The notes beneath the pieces are model-generated. The model did not search any database and had not been told where the DNA came from. It saw only the letters and a list, made by a program, of their open reading frames with translations. A stretch of DNA of 36,857 nucleotides, taken from the NCBI GenBank assembly GCA_947176295.1, contig CAMWQB010000011.1, forward strand, positions 1 to 36,857, in the 5' to 3' direction. This stretch comes from an uncultured Porphyromonadaceae bacterium. Its GTDB lineage: Bacteria; Bacteroidota; Bacteroidia; Bacteroidales; Muribaculaceae. This document shows positions 14,805 to 22,522 of the stretch, in pieces. Within the stretch, counting starts at the first letter, position 1. Every line of letters starts with the position of its first letter. The position numbers were made by a program, and so were the translations under genes.

Positions 14805-17351
14805 TTAGCGCACAACCACCTTCGTGGCCTTGCTGCCCTGGAGCTTCACGTAGATGCCTGCGGGGAGCTCGCCCGACATTTCCACGCCGTCGAGGCGGAA
14901 GAAGCGTGCGGGAGCTGCGCTGTCGGCTTCGATAGCGTCGATGCCTACGGTGCCGCTGGATTCCTTACCCATCACGCGGAGCTCTTTCAGCTTGATGCCC
15001 CAGCCGGCGTTGAAGGCCTTCGAGGTGTTGAGCGTTACATAGCGACCGGATACGGGCGTTTCTTCGATGAACTGCTTGCGTGCTGTTACGCCTGCACCGC
15101 CTTCGCCATCGGTTACGGTGTAGGTCTTGGTCTCGGCCTTCGCGCGGGCTACCACTGCTTCTGCAGGCAGGTCGGCTTCAACGGTGATGGTGTAGGCCGT
15201 TGCGGATGCGCCTTCCCAGACAACTTCGATCACTTCGATGTCGTGGTTCTTGCCCAGGTCGAGGGCGAAACTGTGTTCTTCGGTGTCGGCGCAGGAGAAT
15301 TCGAGCTGAGTGCCTTCGTTGTCGTCGGTAGCGAAGGCCGGATTGTTGATGGCTGCTTCAGAAGCAACCCCGAGGATGCCGGCTGCAACGTTGGTGGCCT
15401 CCGCGCTGGTGAGGCAGTTGATGGTTACTTCTGCAGAGAAGTCGCCGCAAACGGCTTCTATCACTGCGCTGCCGCGGCCGCCGAGGGTTACGAGGTCGCC
15501 CTCGAGGGTAGCGTTGCCGGAGACGAGGCTCAGGGCCACGTTCTCGTTGAGGAGGAAGTTGCCTTCTGCGTCGGCTGCGTAGTAGGTCAGAGGCACGGCC
15601 ACGTTGGCGGCCACGTCGGTCGACTTAGCCTTGAGAACTACTGCGGCTACGGGGCCGTAAGCCACGGGCTCGTTGGTTTCGCCTACGGTGTAGTTCATGT
15701 TGAAACGGTCCACGCCGCCGGCGTATGCCATCCAGAAGAACATGTCGGCGGGCTTTTCGCCTTCTTCGAATGTCTTGGTCGAGGTATAGGTGTAGACGCC
15801 GTTGGTGTCCTTGCCCATGAGCGAGCCGCTCCATTCGCCGCCGATGTTCACTTCAGGAACCATGCCTACGATCTTGTCCATGCCGTTTACGGAGAAGTTC
15901 ACGGTGATGGTCTTGTCGGCATTGTAGATAGCTTCGGCAAGCATCGATACGGGGAGTTCGCGGCGGGCTGCTTCGGGTTCGCCGGGACGGAGGCCGTTCA
16001 GCACGAAGCCGTTGGTGATGAAGTACTTCACGATAGCCGCGCCGGCTTCACGATAAGTCTTGAAGCTTACGGGAGTTTCGTCCGAAGCATATTCCGTGCC
16101 GTTGAGGGTGGCCATAGCCTTGAAGTTGAAGGTGTAGTCCGTGTAGGCTTCGAGGCCTTCGATGGTGTAGAGGCCGTCGGCGGAGGTTACGTCGGTGTCG
16201 CCCATGAACACCTTCACGTCAGCGCCTTCGAGGCCCTCGGGAAGGGTTACGGTATATTTAACGGTGGCGCTGTTGGTGGTGATTTCGGTCACTTCGAGGC
16301 TGATAGCGGGAATCACGCGCGTGTCTTTCCAGAAGTATACGTTGCCGATGTAGCACTGTGCGCCCGTGTTGCCTTGGTCGAACTTAATCTGGAACACGTC
16401 GTTCATCTCCACGTTATCCCAGTGGCTCAGAGCCACGTCGTAGCTGTTCCATTCGCCCACTTTCACTTCCGAGGCAATCCAGGGTTTTTCTTTTCCCGGG
16501 CTGATGGGGGTGAAGCCGAAGTTGGTCTCCTCGCAGGGGAAGAAATCTACGTGCATGTATTCATAGCCGGTGAGGTCGAGATGGGGGTTCAGCTCCCAGC
16601 CGAGGTAGTTGAAGAGCGTGAGCTTCGCAGCCTGGCGGCCATCGATGTTCACCACCTCATACTGTGTGCTCTGGCCCCAGCCGCCGATGCCGAAGGTGCA
16701 GGCGGGAGTGTAGCCCGAACCGAATACGGACACTACATCCTTGGCTGCGATAGCGGGAGAGGGCACGCTCGTGGGCTCGGGAAGAGTGGGGAGTGCGGGA
16801 GCTGTCCAGCTTTCGTCGATGTCGGTGTAGACCACGTCCTTGAAGTAGATGGCTGCGTCGGAGCTTGCATTTTCAGCTACAACGGAGAAGACATAGCCGC
16901 CGGCCCCCTTGCCGTACTCTTCCCAGGCCTTGGCTACGCCGGGATATGTTTCGGCTACGGAAAGGATGGTTTCGTTCCACTTGCCGGCATTGTCAGCATT
17001 GACGGTGAAGCTATAGTTTTCTTCCACGCCGCCGGTGAGGCGGATGGTATATTTGGCAGTGCCTTCGGCATACCAGTTGAGTTTCAGATTTGCTGAGTGG
17101 AGAGGGCCGGTAATGGAGCCGTTGGAGCAGTTGAGACCCATCGAGCCGGCAGCCCCGCCGCCTTTGACGCTGAATTTGAAAGTCGTGGCTGAGCCGTCGG
17201 GGGCAGCTGCGGCATCGTTGGTCGCGCTGTTCCACCAGTCGAACTTCTGCACGTCGGGCGACATCACGCCATTTGAATAAACGGCAAAGTCGGCTGCATT
17301 GGCTGCGAGCGTGGCCGCTGCAGCTACTGCAAGGGTAAGGATTTTTTTCAT
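14805..17351 (-). CDS. Large secreted glycan-binding-like protein with F5/8-type C-terminal domain
   Basis: An 848-residue protein with a signal peptide (MKKILTLAVA, cut near residue 20). Residues about 20-345 form a two-part beta-rich region shared with the 397-aa neighbour. Its second half (SGYTPACTFGIGGWGQST, NYLGWELN, MHVDFFP, FQIKFDQGN, YIGNVYFWKD) resembles glycan-binding modules attached to Bacteroidota glycoside hydrolases. A fibronectin-III-like segment (about 350-440) and a middle region with a second beta domain follow. Residues about 640-795 look like an F5/8 type C (discoidin) fold: VAAGILGVASEAA, SFALDLG, GRYVTLNTSKA, IKLKELRVMG. The last 40 residues (ARFFRLDGVEM to KATKVVVR) are a sorting-like tail. 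No catalytic motif is visible. It has its own promoter and terminator. Function is unknown; adhesion to a glycan is the best guess. Confidence 0.75.
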   Translation of the reverse strand: MKKILTLAVAAAATLAANAADFAVYSNGVMSPDVQKFDWWNSATNDAAAAPDGSATTFKFSVKGGGAAGSMGLNCSNGSITGPLHSANLKLNWYAEGTAKYTIRLTGGVEENYSFTVNADNAGKWNETILSVAETYPGVAKAWEEYGKGAGGYVFSVVAENASSDAAIYFKDVVYTDIDESWTAPALPTLPEPTSVPSPAIAAKDVVSVFGSGYTPACTFGIGGWGQSTQYEVVNIDGRQAAKLTLFNYLGWELNPHLDLTGYEYMHVDFFPCEETNFGFTPISPGKEKPWIASEVKVGEWNSYDVALSHWDNVEMNDVFQIKFDQGNTGAQCYIGNVYFWKDTRVIPAISLEVTEITTNSATVKYTVTLPEGLEGADVKVFMGDTDVTSADGLYTIEGLEAYTDYTFNFKAMATLNGTEYASDETPVSFKTYREAGAAIVKYFITNGFVLNGLRPGEPEAARRELPVSMLAEAIYNADKTITVNFSVNGMDKIVGMVPEVNIGGEWSGSLMGKDTNGVYTYTSTKTFEEGEKPADMFFWMAYAGGVDRFNMNYTVGETNEPVAYGPVAAVVLKAKSTDVAANVAVPLTYYAADAEGNFLLNENVALSLVSGNATLEGDLVTLGGRGSAVIEAVCGDFSAEVTINCLTSAEATNVAAGILGVASEAAINNPAFATDDNEGTQLEFSCADTEEHSFALDLGKNHDIEVIEVVWEGASATAYTITVEADLPAEAVVARAKAETKTYTVTDGEGGAGVTARKQFIEETPVSGRYVTLNTSKAFNAGWGIKLKELRVMGKESSGTVGIDAIEADSAAPARFFRLDGVEMSGELPAGIYVKLQGSKATKVVVR

Positions 17352-17517
17352 TGTAAGGATTTAGGTTGGCTAATTATTTTTTTGTTGATATTTGATTTAA
17401 AGTTGATGATGAAAAATGAGTACAGCTAAAATCGACAACCCGTCTTTGAGCGGGGTCTCATCTGATTCGTATGCTTATGAAAAAAAATCTAAGGCGGCCC
17501 TCACGGGTCGCGTTCGG

Positions 17518-17549
17518 CAAAGGTAAGTAAAAAAATATTGTCCTGCAAG
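17518..17549 (-). promoter_or_regulatory. Promoter of the 848-aa secreted protein gene
   Basis: A -7 box TACCTTTG (17518-17525) is preceded after 20 bases by CTTG (17546-17549), one mismatch from TTTG. The predicted leader is unusually long for this window, about 160 nt. I see no known riboswitch or strong hairpin in it. Confidence 0.65.
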
Positions 17550-17559
17550 TGTTTTTCGA

Positions 17560-17612
17560 TAAAAAAAGAAAGATGGCCATAAGCCGGACGAAATTCCGGA
17601 CTTATGGCCATC
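17560..17612 (-). terminator. Terminator of the 397-aa secreted protein gene
   Basis: A stem of 12 bp (GATGGCCATAAG at 17572-17583 and its complement at the 3' side ending 17612) continues through a bulge into a CCGG/CCGG inner stem. A T-rich tract follows on the minus strand (about 17560-17570). Confidence 0.88.
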
Positions 17613-17636
17613 AATAGGAGGATAATTTTTTGTAGA

Positions 17637-18830
17637 TTAGCGCACAATCATCTTCGTGGCCTTTTCGCCCTGACGAACCACGTAGATGCCGGCGGGAAGG
17701 TCGGAACCCTGCATCTCCACGCCGTCGAGACGGAAGTAGCGTGCGGGAGCGACTTCAACTGCGTTCACGTTCTCGATGCCGGTCTTGGTCTTCACGAAAT
17801 ATACGTTGCCGATGTAGCACTGTGCGCCCTTGTTGCCCTGGTCGAACTTCACCTGGAAAATCTCGCTGAGGTCTACGACGTCGCTGAAGTAGCTCAGAGG
17901 CACATCGTAGCCGTTCCATTCGCCGACCTTCACTTCAGAAGCCACATAGCCTTTCTCCTTGGGGCCACGGCTGATGGGAGTGAAGCCGAAGCCGGTCTCT
18001 TCGCTGGGGAAGAAATCAACGTGCATGCTCTCGCATTCGCTCACGTTGAGGTCTTCGTTGAGCTCCCAGCCCAGGTAGTTGAAGTTCACGAGCTTCGCAG
18101 CTTCGCGGCCGTCGATCGTCTCCACGCTGTAGCGGGTGCTCTGGCCCCAGTTGCCCACGCCGAAGGTGCAGGCCGGTGTGTAGCTCGAACCGAAGAGCGA
18201 CACTACCTCGTCGGCTTCATAAGCGGGAGCGGGCACGCTCGTAGGCTCGGGAAGGGTGGGGAGTTCGGGTGCTGTCCATGCCTCGTCGATGTCGGAGTAG
18301 TAAATCTTGCTGAAGTAGATTGCGGCATCGGCGCTTGCTTCTGCGGCGATTACCGAGAATACGTAGCCTGCGCCCTTGCCCGTGTAGTTCTCCCACTGTG
18401 AGGCAACGGTGGGGAAGTATTCGGTTACGGAAATCGAAGTGCCCACCCACGAGTTGGCATTTTCGGCATTGACGGTGAAGGTGTAGTTTTCTTCAGCGCC
18501 GGTCTCGGCCGTGAGGCGGATGGTGTATTTGGCGCTGCCGGTGGCATACCAGTTGAAGTTGAGAGTTGCCGAGTGGAGAGGACCGGTCTTCACGTTTTCG
18601 CCGCTTGTGAAAATGCCCATCGAGCCGTCGGCGCCACCGTTTTCAACGTTGAACTTGAAGGTGTGGTCGTCGCGGTCGGGACTGTTGGTGTCGAAGTTCA
18701 TCCCGGCAGCCCACCAGCCATAGACGTTGAGGTCTGCGGAGAGCTGTCCGTCTTCATATACAACGAAGTCGGCGCCCTGAGCTGCGATTGCGGCGGAGGC
18801 GGCTAATGCAAGAGTAAAAAGTTTTTTCAT
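17637..18830 (-). CDS. Secreted glycan-binding-like protein, short paralog of the 848-aa protein
   Basis: A 397-residue protein with a signal peptide (MKKLFTLALA, cut near residue 20). It aligns over residues about 20-345 with the 848-aa protein just downstream: both share LHSA-L-NWYA, KYTIRLT, SYTPACTFG, WGQST, NYLGWELN, VGEWN-YDV and QCYIGNVYF. It then passes directly, after a short linker, into the same sorting-like tail (ARYFRLDGVEMQ to KATKMIVR), so the roughly 450-residue middle and discoidin-like parts of the longer protein are absent. No enzyme motif is seen. It has its own promoter, interleaved with that of the divergent polyprenyl synthase gene, and a strong terminator. Probably an exported or surface-anchored glycan-binding protein; ligand unknown. 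Confidence 0.75.
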   Translation of the reverse strand: MKKLFTLALAASAAIAAQGADFVVYEDGQLSADLNVYGWWAAGMNFDTNSPDRDDHTFKFNVENGGADGSMGIFTSGENVKTGPLHSATLNFNWYATGSAKYTIRLTAETGAEENYTFTVNAENANSWVGTSISVTEYFPTVASQWENYTGKGAGYVFSVIAAEASADAAIYFSKIYYSDIDEAWTAPELPTLPEPTSVPAPAYEADEVVSLFGSSYTPACTFGVGNWGQSTRYSVETIDGREAAKLVNFNYLGWELNEDLNVSECESMHVDFFPSEETGFGFTPISRGPKEKGYVASEVKVGEWNGYDVPLSYFSDVVDLSEIFQVKFDQGNKGAQCYIGNVYFVKTKTGIENVNAVEVAPARYFRLDGVEMQGSDLPAGIYVVRQGEKATKMIVR

Positions 18831-18901
18831 CTTAAGGTTTTTGAATAGGTATATTATTTAAGAAAAATGGATTTTCATGGTGTCCCTTCCCATATCATGC
18901 G

Positions 18902-18933
18902 CAAAGATAGGATATATTTTGAGATTTACCAAA
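18902..18933 (-). promoter_or_regulatory. Promoter of the 397-aa secreted protein gene (minus-strand half of a divergent pair)
   Basis: A -7 box TATCTTTG (18902-18909) and a -33 box TTTG (18930-18933) are spaced by 20 bases. It overlaps the plus-strand promoter at 18918-18949. The predicted leader is about 65 nt. Confidence 0.75.
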
Positions 18934-18949
18934 ACTTTTGCTAATTTTG
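18918..18949 (+). promoter_or_regulatory. Promoter of the polyprenyl synthase operon (plus-strand half of a divergent pair)
   Basis: A -33 box TTTG (18918-18921) and a -7 box TAATTTTG (18942-18949) are spaced by exactly 20 bases. Only 15 bases separate the -7 box from the ATG at 18965, so the leader should be about 10 nt. Confidence 0.75.
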
Positions 18950-18964
18950 CACCGTATTTGCCCC

Positions 18965-19942
18965 ATGAGCTCTTTAGAACATATCCAGATAGCCTGCGGC
19001 GCCGATTTGGAGCGCCTTAACGAACGTATCCACGACTGCCTGCGCAGCTCTTCGGAGCTGATGACGCGTGTGGTCGAAGAAAATCTGCGCTCTAAGGGCA
19101 AACAGATTCGCCCGCTGATGCTTATTCTTTCGGCGCGTCTGGCCGGTGGCTCCGTCGACAGCCGTGTGCTCGATGCCGCCGCCGCGGTCGAGCTCCTCCA
19201 TAACGCATCGCTTATCCACGACGACATTGTCGACGATTCCAAGATGAGGCGCGGGCGCCCGTCGGTAAATGCCGTCTGGGACAATCATGTGGCCGTCCTC
19301 GTGGGCGACTTCTACACCACGGCCGCCATGCAGCGCGCCATCGCCACGGGCGATATCCGCATCATCGACACCCTCTGCCATCTCGGACGCCGTCTTTCGC
19401 TGGGCGAAATCGAGCAGCTTTTCTTTGCCCGGGAGCATACTTTGGCCGAGGAAAACTACTATAAGGTAGTCGACTACAAGACTTCATCGCTCTTTGTGGC
19501 AAGCGCCCGCATGGGCTGCCTCGCCGTCGGGGCGCCCGAAGCCACCACCGAAGCCCTCGCGGAATTCGCCCTTCTCTTCGGCCGCTGTTTCCAGCTCCGC
19601 GACGATATCTTCGACTTCTACGACTCGGCCGTCGTGGGCAAGCCCACAGGCAACGATCTCCGCGAAGGCAAAGTGTCGCTCCCGCTTATCCATGTCCTTC
19701 TCGACCCCGCCACACCCGGCCGCGATGAAGCCCTCGAGCTTCTGCGCCGCGACAGCCTCGCCGACAAGGAGATAGCCCTCCTCCAGGCCATGGCCCGCGA
19801 TTGCGGCGGCATCGACTATGCCTTCGAAGCGATGCAGGCCTTGCGCCGCCGTGCCGCCGAAGTGCTCGCACCTCTGCCCGACGCACCCGAGAAAAAGATG
19901 CTGCTCGACCTGTTTGACTTCGTCATAGCTCGTTCCTATTGA
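18965..19942 (+). CDS. ispB: Polyprenyl diphosphate synthase (trans-isoprenyl chain elongation)
   Basis: A 325-residue cytoplasmic enzyme that extends allylic diphosphates with isopentenyl diphosphate, probably making the long side chain of menaquinone. Both aspartate-rich motifs are present: DDIVD (residues 86-90) and DDIFD (213-217). GKQIRPLMLIL is the substrate-binding lysine/arginine region, and GNDLREGKVSLPLI follows the second motif as expected. I chose ATG 18965 because the upstream in-frame ATG (18938) lies inside the promoter. The stop overlaps the start of the next gene (TGATG), suggesting coupled translation. The symbol is by family analogy; product chain length cannot be read from sequence. 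Confidence 0.93.
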   Translation: MSSLEHIQIACGADLERLNERIHDCLRSSSELMTRVVEENLRSKGKQIRPLMLILSARLAGGSVDSRVLDAAAAVELLHNASLIHDDIVDDSKMRRGRPSVNAVWDNHVAVLVGDFYTTAAMQRAIATGDIRIIDTLCHLGRRLSLGEIEQLFFAREHTLAEENYYKVVDYKTSSLFVASARMGCLAVGAPEATTEALAEFALLFGRCFQLRDDIFDFYDSAVVGKPTGNDLREGKVSLPLIHVLLDPATPGRDEALELLRRDSLADKEIALLQAMARDCGGIDYAFEAMQALRRRAAEVLAPLPDAPEKKMLLDLFDFVIARSY

Positions 19943-21957
19943 TGCGACGCCTCGCGTATCTCTCCGCTCTGGCCCTCCTGGCTGCCTCCTGCGCCAGCAT
20001 CGGCCGCCCCGAAGGCGGTCCGCGCGATGAGGAGCCCCCGGTCTTTGTCAGCTCCACGCCCGAGCCCGGCGCCGTAAACGTCAACCCCAAGAGGATGACC
20101 GTGATATTCAATGAGAATATCCAGCTTGACGATGCCTTCAATAAGGTCGTGTTCTCGCCTCCGGGAAAGACGCCTCCCACGGTGAGGGCAAACGGACGGC
20201 GCCTCACCGCCGAATTCCGCGACACCCTCCGGCCCGACATCACTTATACAATAGACTTTGCCGATGCCATCAAGGACCTTAACGAAGGAAATATCCTCGA
20301 CGGCTTCGCCCTCGATTTCTCCACCGGCCCCACCCTCGACACCCTCCGCATTAGCGGAATTGTCCTCGACGCGCAAACTCTCGAGCCCCAGCAGGGGATG
20401 CTCGTGGGCGTGCACGCGCAGACGGATTCCGTCGACTCGGCCCTTACCACCCGCCCCTTCGAGCGCATTGCGCGCACAAATCAGCTCGGCCAGTTCACGG
20501 TCCGCGGCCTTGCTCCGGGCAACTACAGGGTCTATGCCCTCGACGACGTAAACCGCGACTATATGTGGGACCGCTCGGAGGTCGTGGGCTTCTTTCCCCT
20601 GGCCGTAAGCCCCGTGGCCGAGCGTATCGAAGTGAGCGACACGCTCCGAGCCATTTCAGGCGAAGATTCCATCGTGGCGCGTTCCGGCATCCACTTCCTT
20701 CCCGACGACATACTCCTCTCGACTTTCAGCATAGGATATAAGCCCCAGTACGTCAAGGACTATACCCGCACGGAGCGAAGAAAGGTGAACATCAACTTCG
20801 CCGCCCCGGCAGATTCAGTTGCCGGACTGAGCATCGTCGACGGTGTGCCCGACAGCCTCAGGGGTCTCTCGTGGACACAGTGGGCCATGATGCACCCCAA
20901 CGCCACCCGCGACAGCCTCGACTTCTGGATTACGGCCCCCGAAGTGATAGCCTCCGACTCCTTGCGCCTTGCCCTAAGGTATCAGAAGGAAGATTCCACG
21001 GGCATGCCGGCATGGACCACCGACACTCTCCGCTTCTACTACCGCGAACCCCGCGGAAACAAACCGAAGAAGGAGGAAGCCGACACCCTCCCGCCAGCCC
21101 ACGACAATCTCACGGTCCGCAGTCTCTCCGGCTCCTCGCAGGAGCTCCACAAGCCCTTCGTCTTCGACGTGTCGGAGCCTTTTGCCTCGCTGGATTCCGC
21201 CGGCGTGCGCATCGAAATTCAGCGCGACACTCTATGGGAGCCCGTGGCTTATGGCAACGAAGCCCGCCCCGACAGCCTCAGGCCCTTTCTTGCCCGCGTC
21301 TTCGACATCGGATGGGAGCCGGGAGCGCGCTATCGCCTCAGCATCGATTCGGCAGCCATCCACAGCATATATGGCGAACACAACAAGCCCGTCAGCCTCG
21401 ATTTCACCACCAAGCACAAGGACGACTACTCCACCCTCGTATTCCGCCTCCCGGGCCTCGAGGGCCGTGGTGCTGTCGTCGAGTTGCTCAATAGCTCGGA
21501 TGCCCCGGTATATCGCGCTGTCGTAGCCCCCGGCGAAAGCGTGGCGAATCTCACCTACCTTGCACCGGGCACGTATTACGCCCGCCTCTTCTTCGACGAC
21601 AACTCCAATGGCCGCTGGGATGCCGGCGACCCCGCCACAGGCCTGCAACCCGAAGAGAGCTACTATTATTCCAAAAAGATAGAGCTTAAGAAAAACTGGG
21701 ATGTCGATCAGACCTGGGATATCTACGAATTGCCTCTCGACGCACAGAAGCCGAGGGCAATAAAGAAAAACAAGCCCAAGCTCAAGCGAGGCGAAAAGGG
21801 CCCCCTCGATGGCGACAGCGGCGACGGATTCGACAACGAAGAAGAGCAGTACAACCCCTTCGGAGGCTCCTCTCAGCGTGGTTCCGGCAACAATCGCCGG
21901 CGCCCCAACGGCGCCGGCGGCCTCCGCAACAACAATAACGCCACCCTCCGCCGCTAA
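19942..21957 (+). CDS. Ig-like (BIg_5) domain lipoprotein
   Basis: A 671-residue lipoprotein: MRRLAYLSALALLAASC places the lipid-bearing Cys at residue 17. The next residues (ASIGRPEGGPRDEEPP) lack acidic residues right after Cys, so it may stay on the periplasmic face. Residues about 25-120 (PPVFVSSTPEPGAVNV, VIFNENIQLDD, YTIDFADAIKDLN) fit the bacterial Ig-like domain BIg_5. Residues about 135-210 (GIVLDAQTLEP, YALDDVNRDYMWD) look like a carboxypeptidase-regulatory-like fold, and a related sequence recurs near the C-terminus (ARLFFDDNSNGRWDAGD). The tail is low-complexity, rich in Lys, Gly, Asn and Arg. The family is widespread in Bacteroidota with no known function. It overlaps the polyprenyl synthase stop by one base and must share its promoter. 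Confidence 0.85.
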   Translation: MRRLAYLSALALLAASCASIGRPEGGPRDEEPPVFVSSTPEPGAVNVNPKRMTVIFNENIQLDDAFNKVVFSPPGKTPPTVRANGRRLTAEFRDTLRPDITYTIDFADAIKDLNEGNILDGFALDFSTGPTLDTLRISGIVLDAQTLEPQQGMLVGVHAQTDSVDSALTTRPFERIARTNQLGQFTVRGLAPGNYRVYALDDVNRDYMWDRSEVVGFFPLAVSPVAERIEVSDTLRAISGEDSIVARSGIHFLPDDILLSTFSIGYKPQYVKDYTRTERRKVNINFAAPADSVAGLSIVDGVPDSLRGLSWTQWAMMHPNATRDSLDFWITAPEVIASDSLRLALRYQKEDSTGMPAWTTDTLRFYYREPRGNKPKKEEADTLPPAHDNLTVRSLSGSSQELHKPFVFDVSEPFASLDSAGVRIEIQRDTLWEPVAYGNEARPDSLRPFLARVFDIGWEPGARYRLSIDSAAIHSIYGEHNKPVSLDFTTKHKDDYSTLVFRLPGLEGRGAVVELLNSSDAPVYRAVVAPGESVANLTYLAPGTYYARLFFDDNSNGRWDAGDPATGLQPEESYYYSKKIELKKNWDVDQTWDIYELPLDAQKPRAIKKNKPKLKRGEKGPLDGDSGDGFDNEEEQYNPFGGSSQRGSGNNRRRPNGAGGLRNNNNATLRR

Positions 21958-21994
21958 GCCCCCGGAAATTTTAAGTTCTTGTTTATAAGTCTGG

Positions 21995-22021
21995 CAAGTC
22001 CGACAAGTCCGACAAGTCAGA
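21995..22021. repeat. Three tandem copies of a 9-bp unit (CAAGTCCGA)
   Basis: Copies lie at 21995-22003, 22004-22012 and 22013-22021, the last with one mismatch. GTCTG before and CAGAC at the end can pair as a short stem around the repeats. The unit sits between the Ig-like lipoprotein and MazG-like genes in an otherwise featureless gap of about 195 bases. It could act as a weak terminator or be a variable short repeat. Confidence 0.7.
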
Positions 22022-22111
22022 CCCGTCGGATCAATACCTGCGAGGTGCAGTTCTCGTATTTGGCAGCGGAGATTTTTTTGATGGGGGCTGCAGGGATTGA
22101 GAAAATTTTTG

Positions 22112-22119
22112 TACCTTTG
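22112..22119 (+). promoter_or_regulatory. Possible promoter (-7 box only) of the mazG-deoC unit
   Basis: TACCTTTG fits the -7 consensus. No TTTG is found at the usual 20-base spacing, so support is partial. The predicted leader to ATG 22154 would be about 30 nt. Confidence 0.42.
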
Positions 22120-22153
22120 TGAATCCCACTCCATCTGCGGGGCGCATATCTTT

Positions 22154-22495
22154 ATGACCACGGAAAATCCCCTCACTCTCGCGCAGGTTCAGGAAGCCGT
22201 CGACCGATGGATCCGTTCCATCGGCGTGAGATATTTTTCGCCTCTCACCAACTTGGCCATTCTGGCTGAGGAATGCGGCGAGGTGGCCCGCGTGATTGCC
22301 CGCACCGACGGCGAGCAGAGCTCCAAGCCCGGCGAACGCCTCGACCTCGCCGACGAGCTGGCCGACCTCCTCTGGGTGGCCATTGCAATCGCCAACCAGC
22401 ATGGAATCGACCTCACTGAAGCCTTCCGGCGCAACCTCGAGAAAAAGACCGCCCGCGATGCTTCAAGACACATCCAAAACCCGAAACTAACATAA
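22154..22495 (+). CDS. MazG-like nucleotide pyrophosphohydrolase
   Basis: A 113-residue all-alpha NTP-PPase that should cleave nucleoside triphosphates, perhaps non-canonical ones, to monophosphate and pyrophosphate. The metal-binding pattern is present: EECGE (residues 39-43) followed by DELADLLW with Glu68 and Asp71. Length fits single-domain MazG-like proteins rather than the two-domain MazG. ATG 22154 (MTTENPLTLAQ) is preferred; an earlier in-frame ATG (22097) lies upstream of the likely promoter. It precedes deoC by 27 bp, placing two nucleotide-housekeeping enzymes together. Substrate is unknown. Confidence 0.85.
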   Translation: MTTENPLTLAQVQEAVDRWIRSIGVRYFSPLTNLAILAEECGEVARVIARTDGEQSSKPGERLDLADELADLLWVAIAIANQHGIDLTEAFRRNLEKKTARDASRHIQNPKLT

Positions 22496-22522
22496 CTTCT
22501 CTCTTTATAAAATCCGAAAACT

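Noticed and set aside
15243-17096. 617-residue plus-strand open frame opposite the 848-aa protein
   Set aside because: Antisense shadow with no recognisable motif; the minus-strand frame has a signal peptide, domains, promoter and terminator.
17400-17470. Small hairpin around ACCC...GGGT in the leader of the 848-aa gene
   Set aside because: The stem is about 4 bp and matches no known regulatory RNA.
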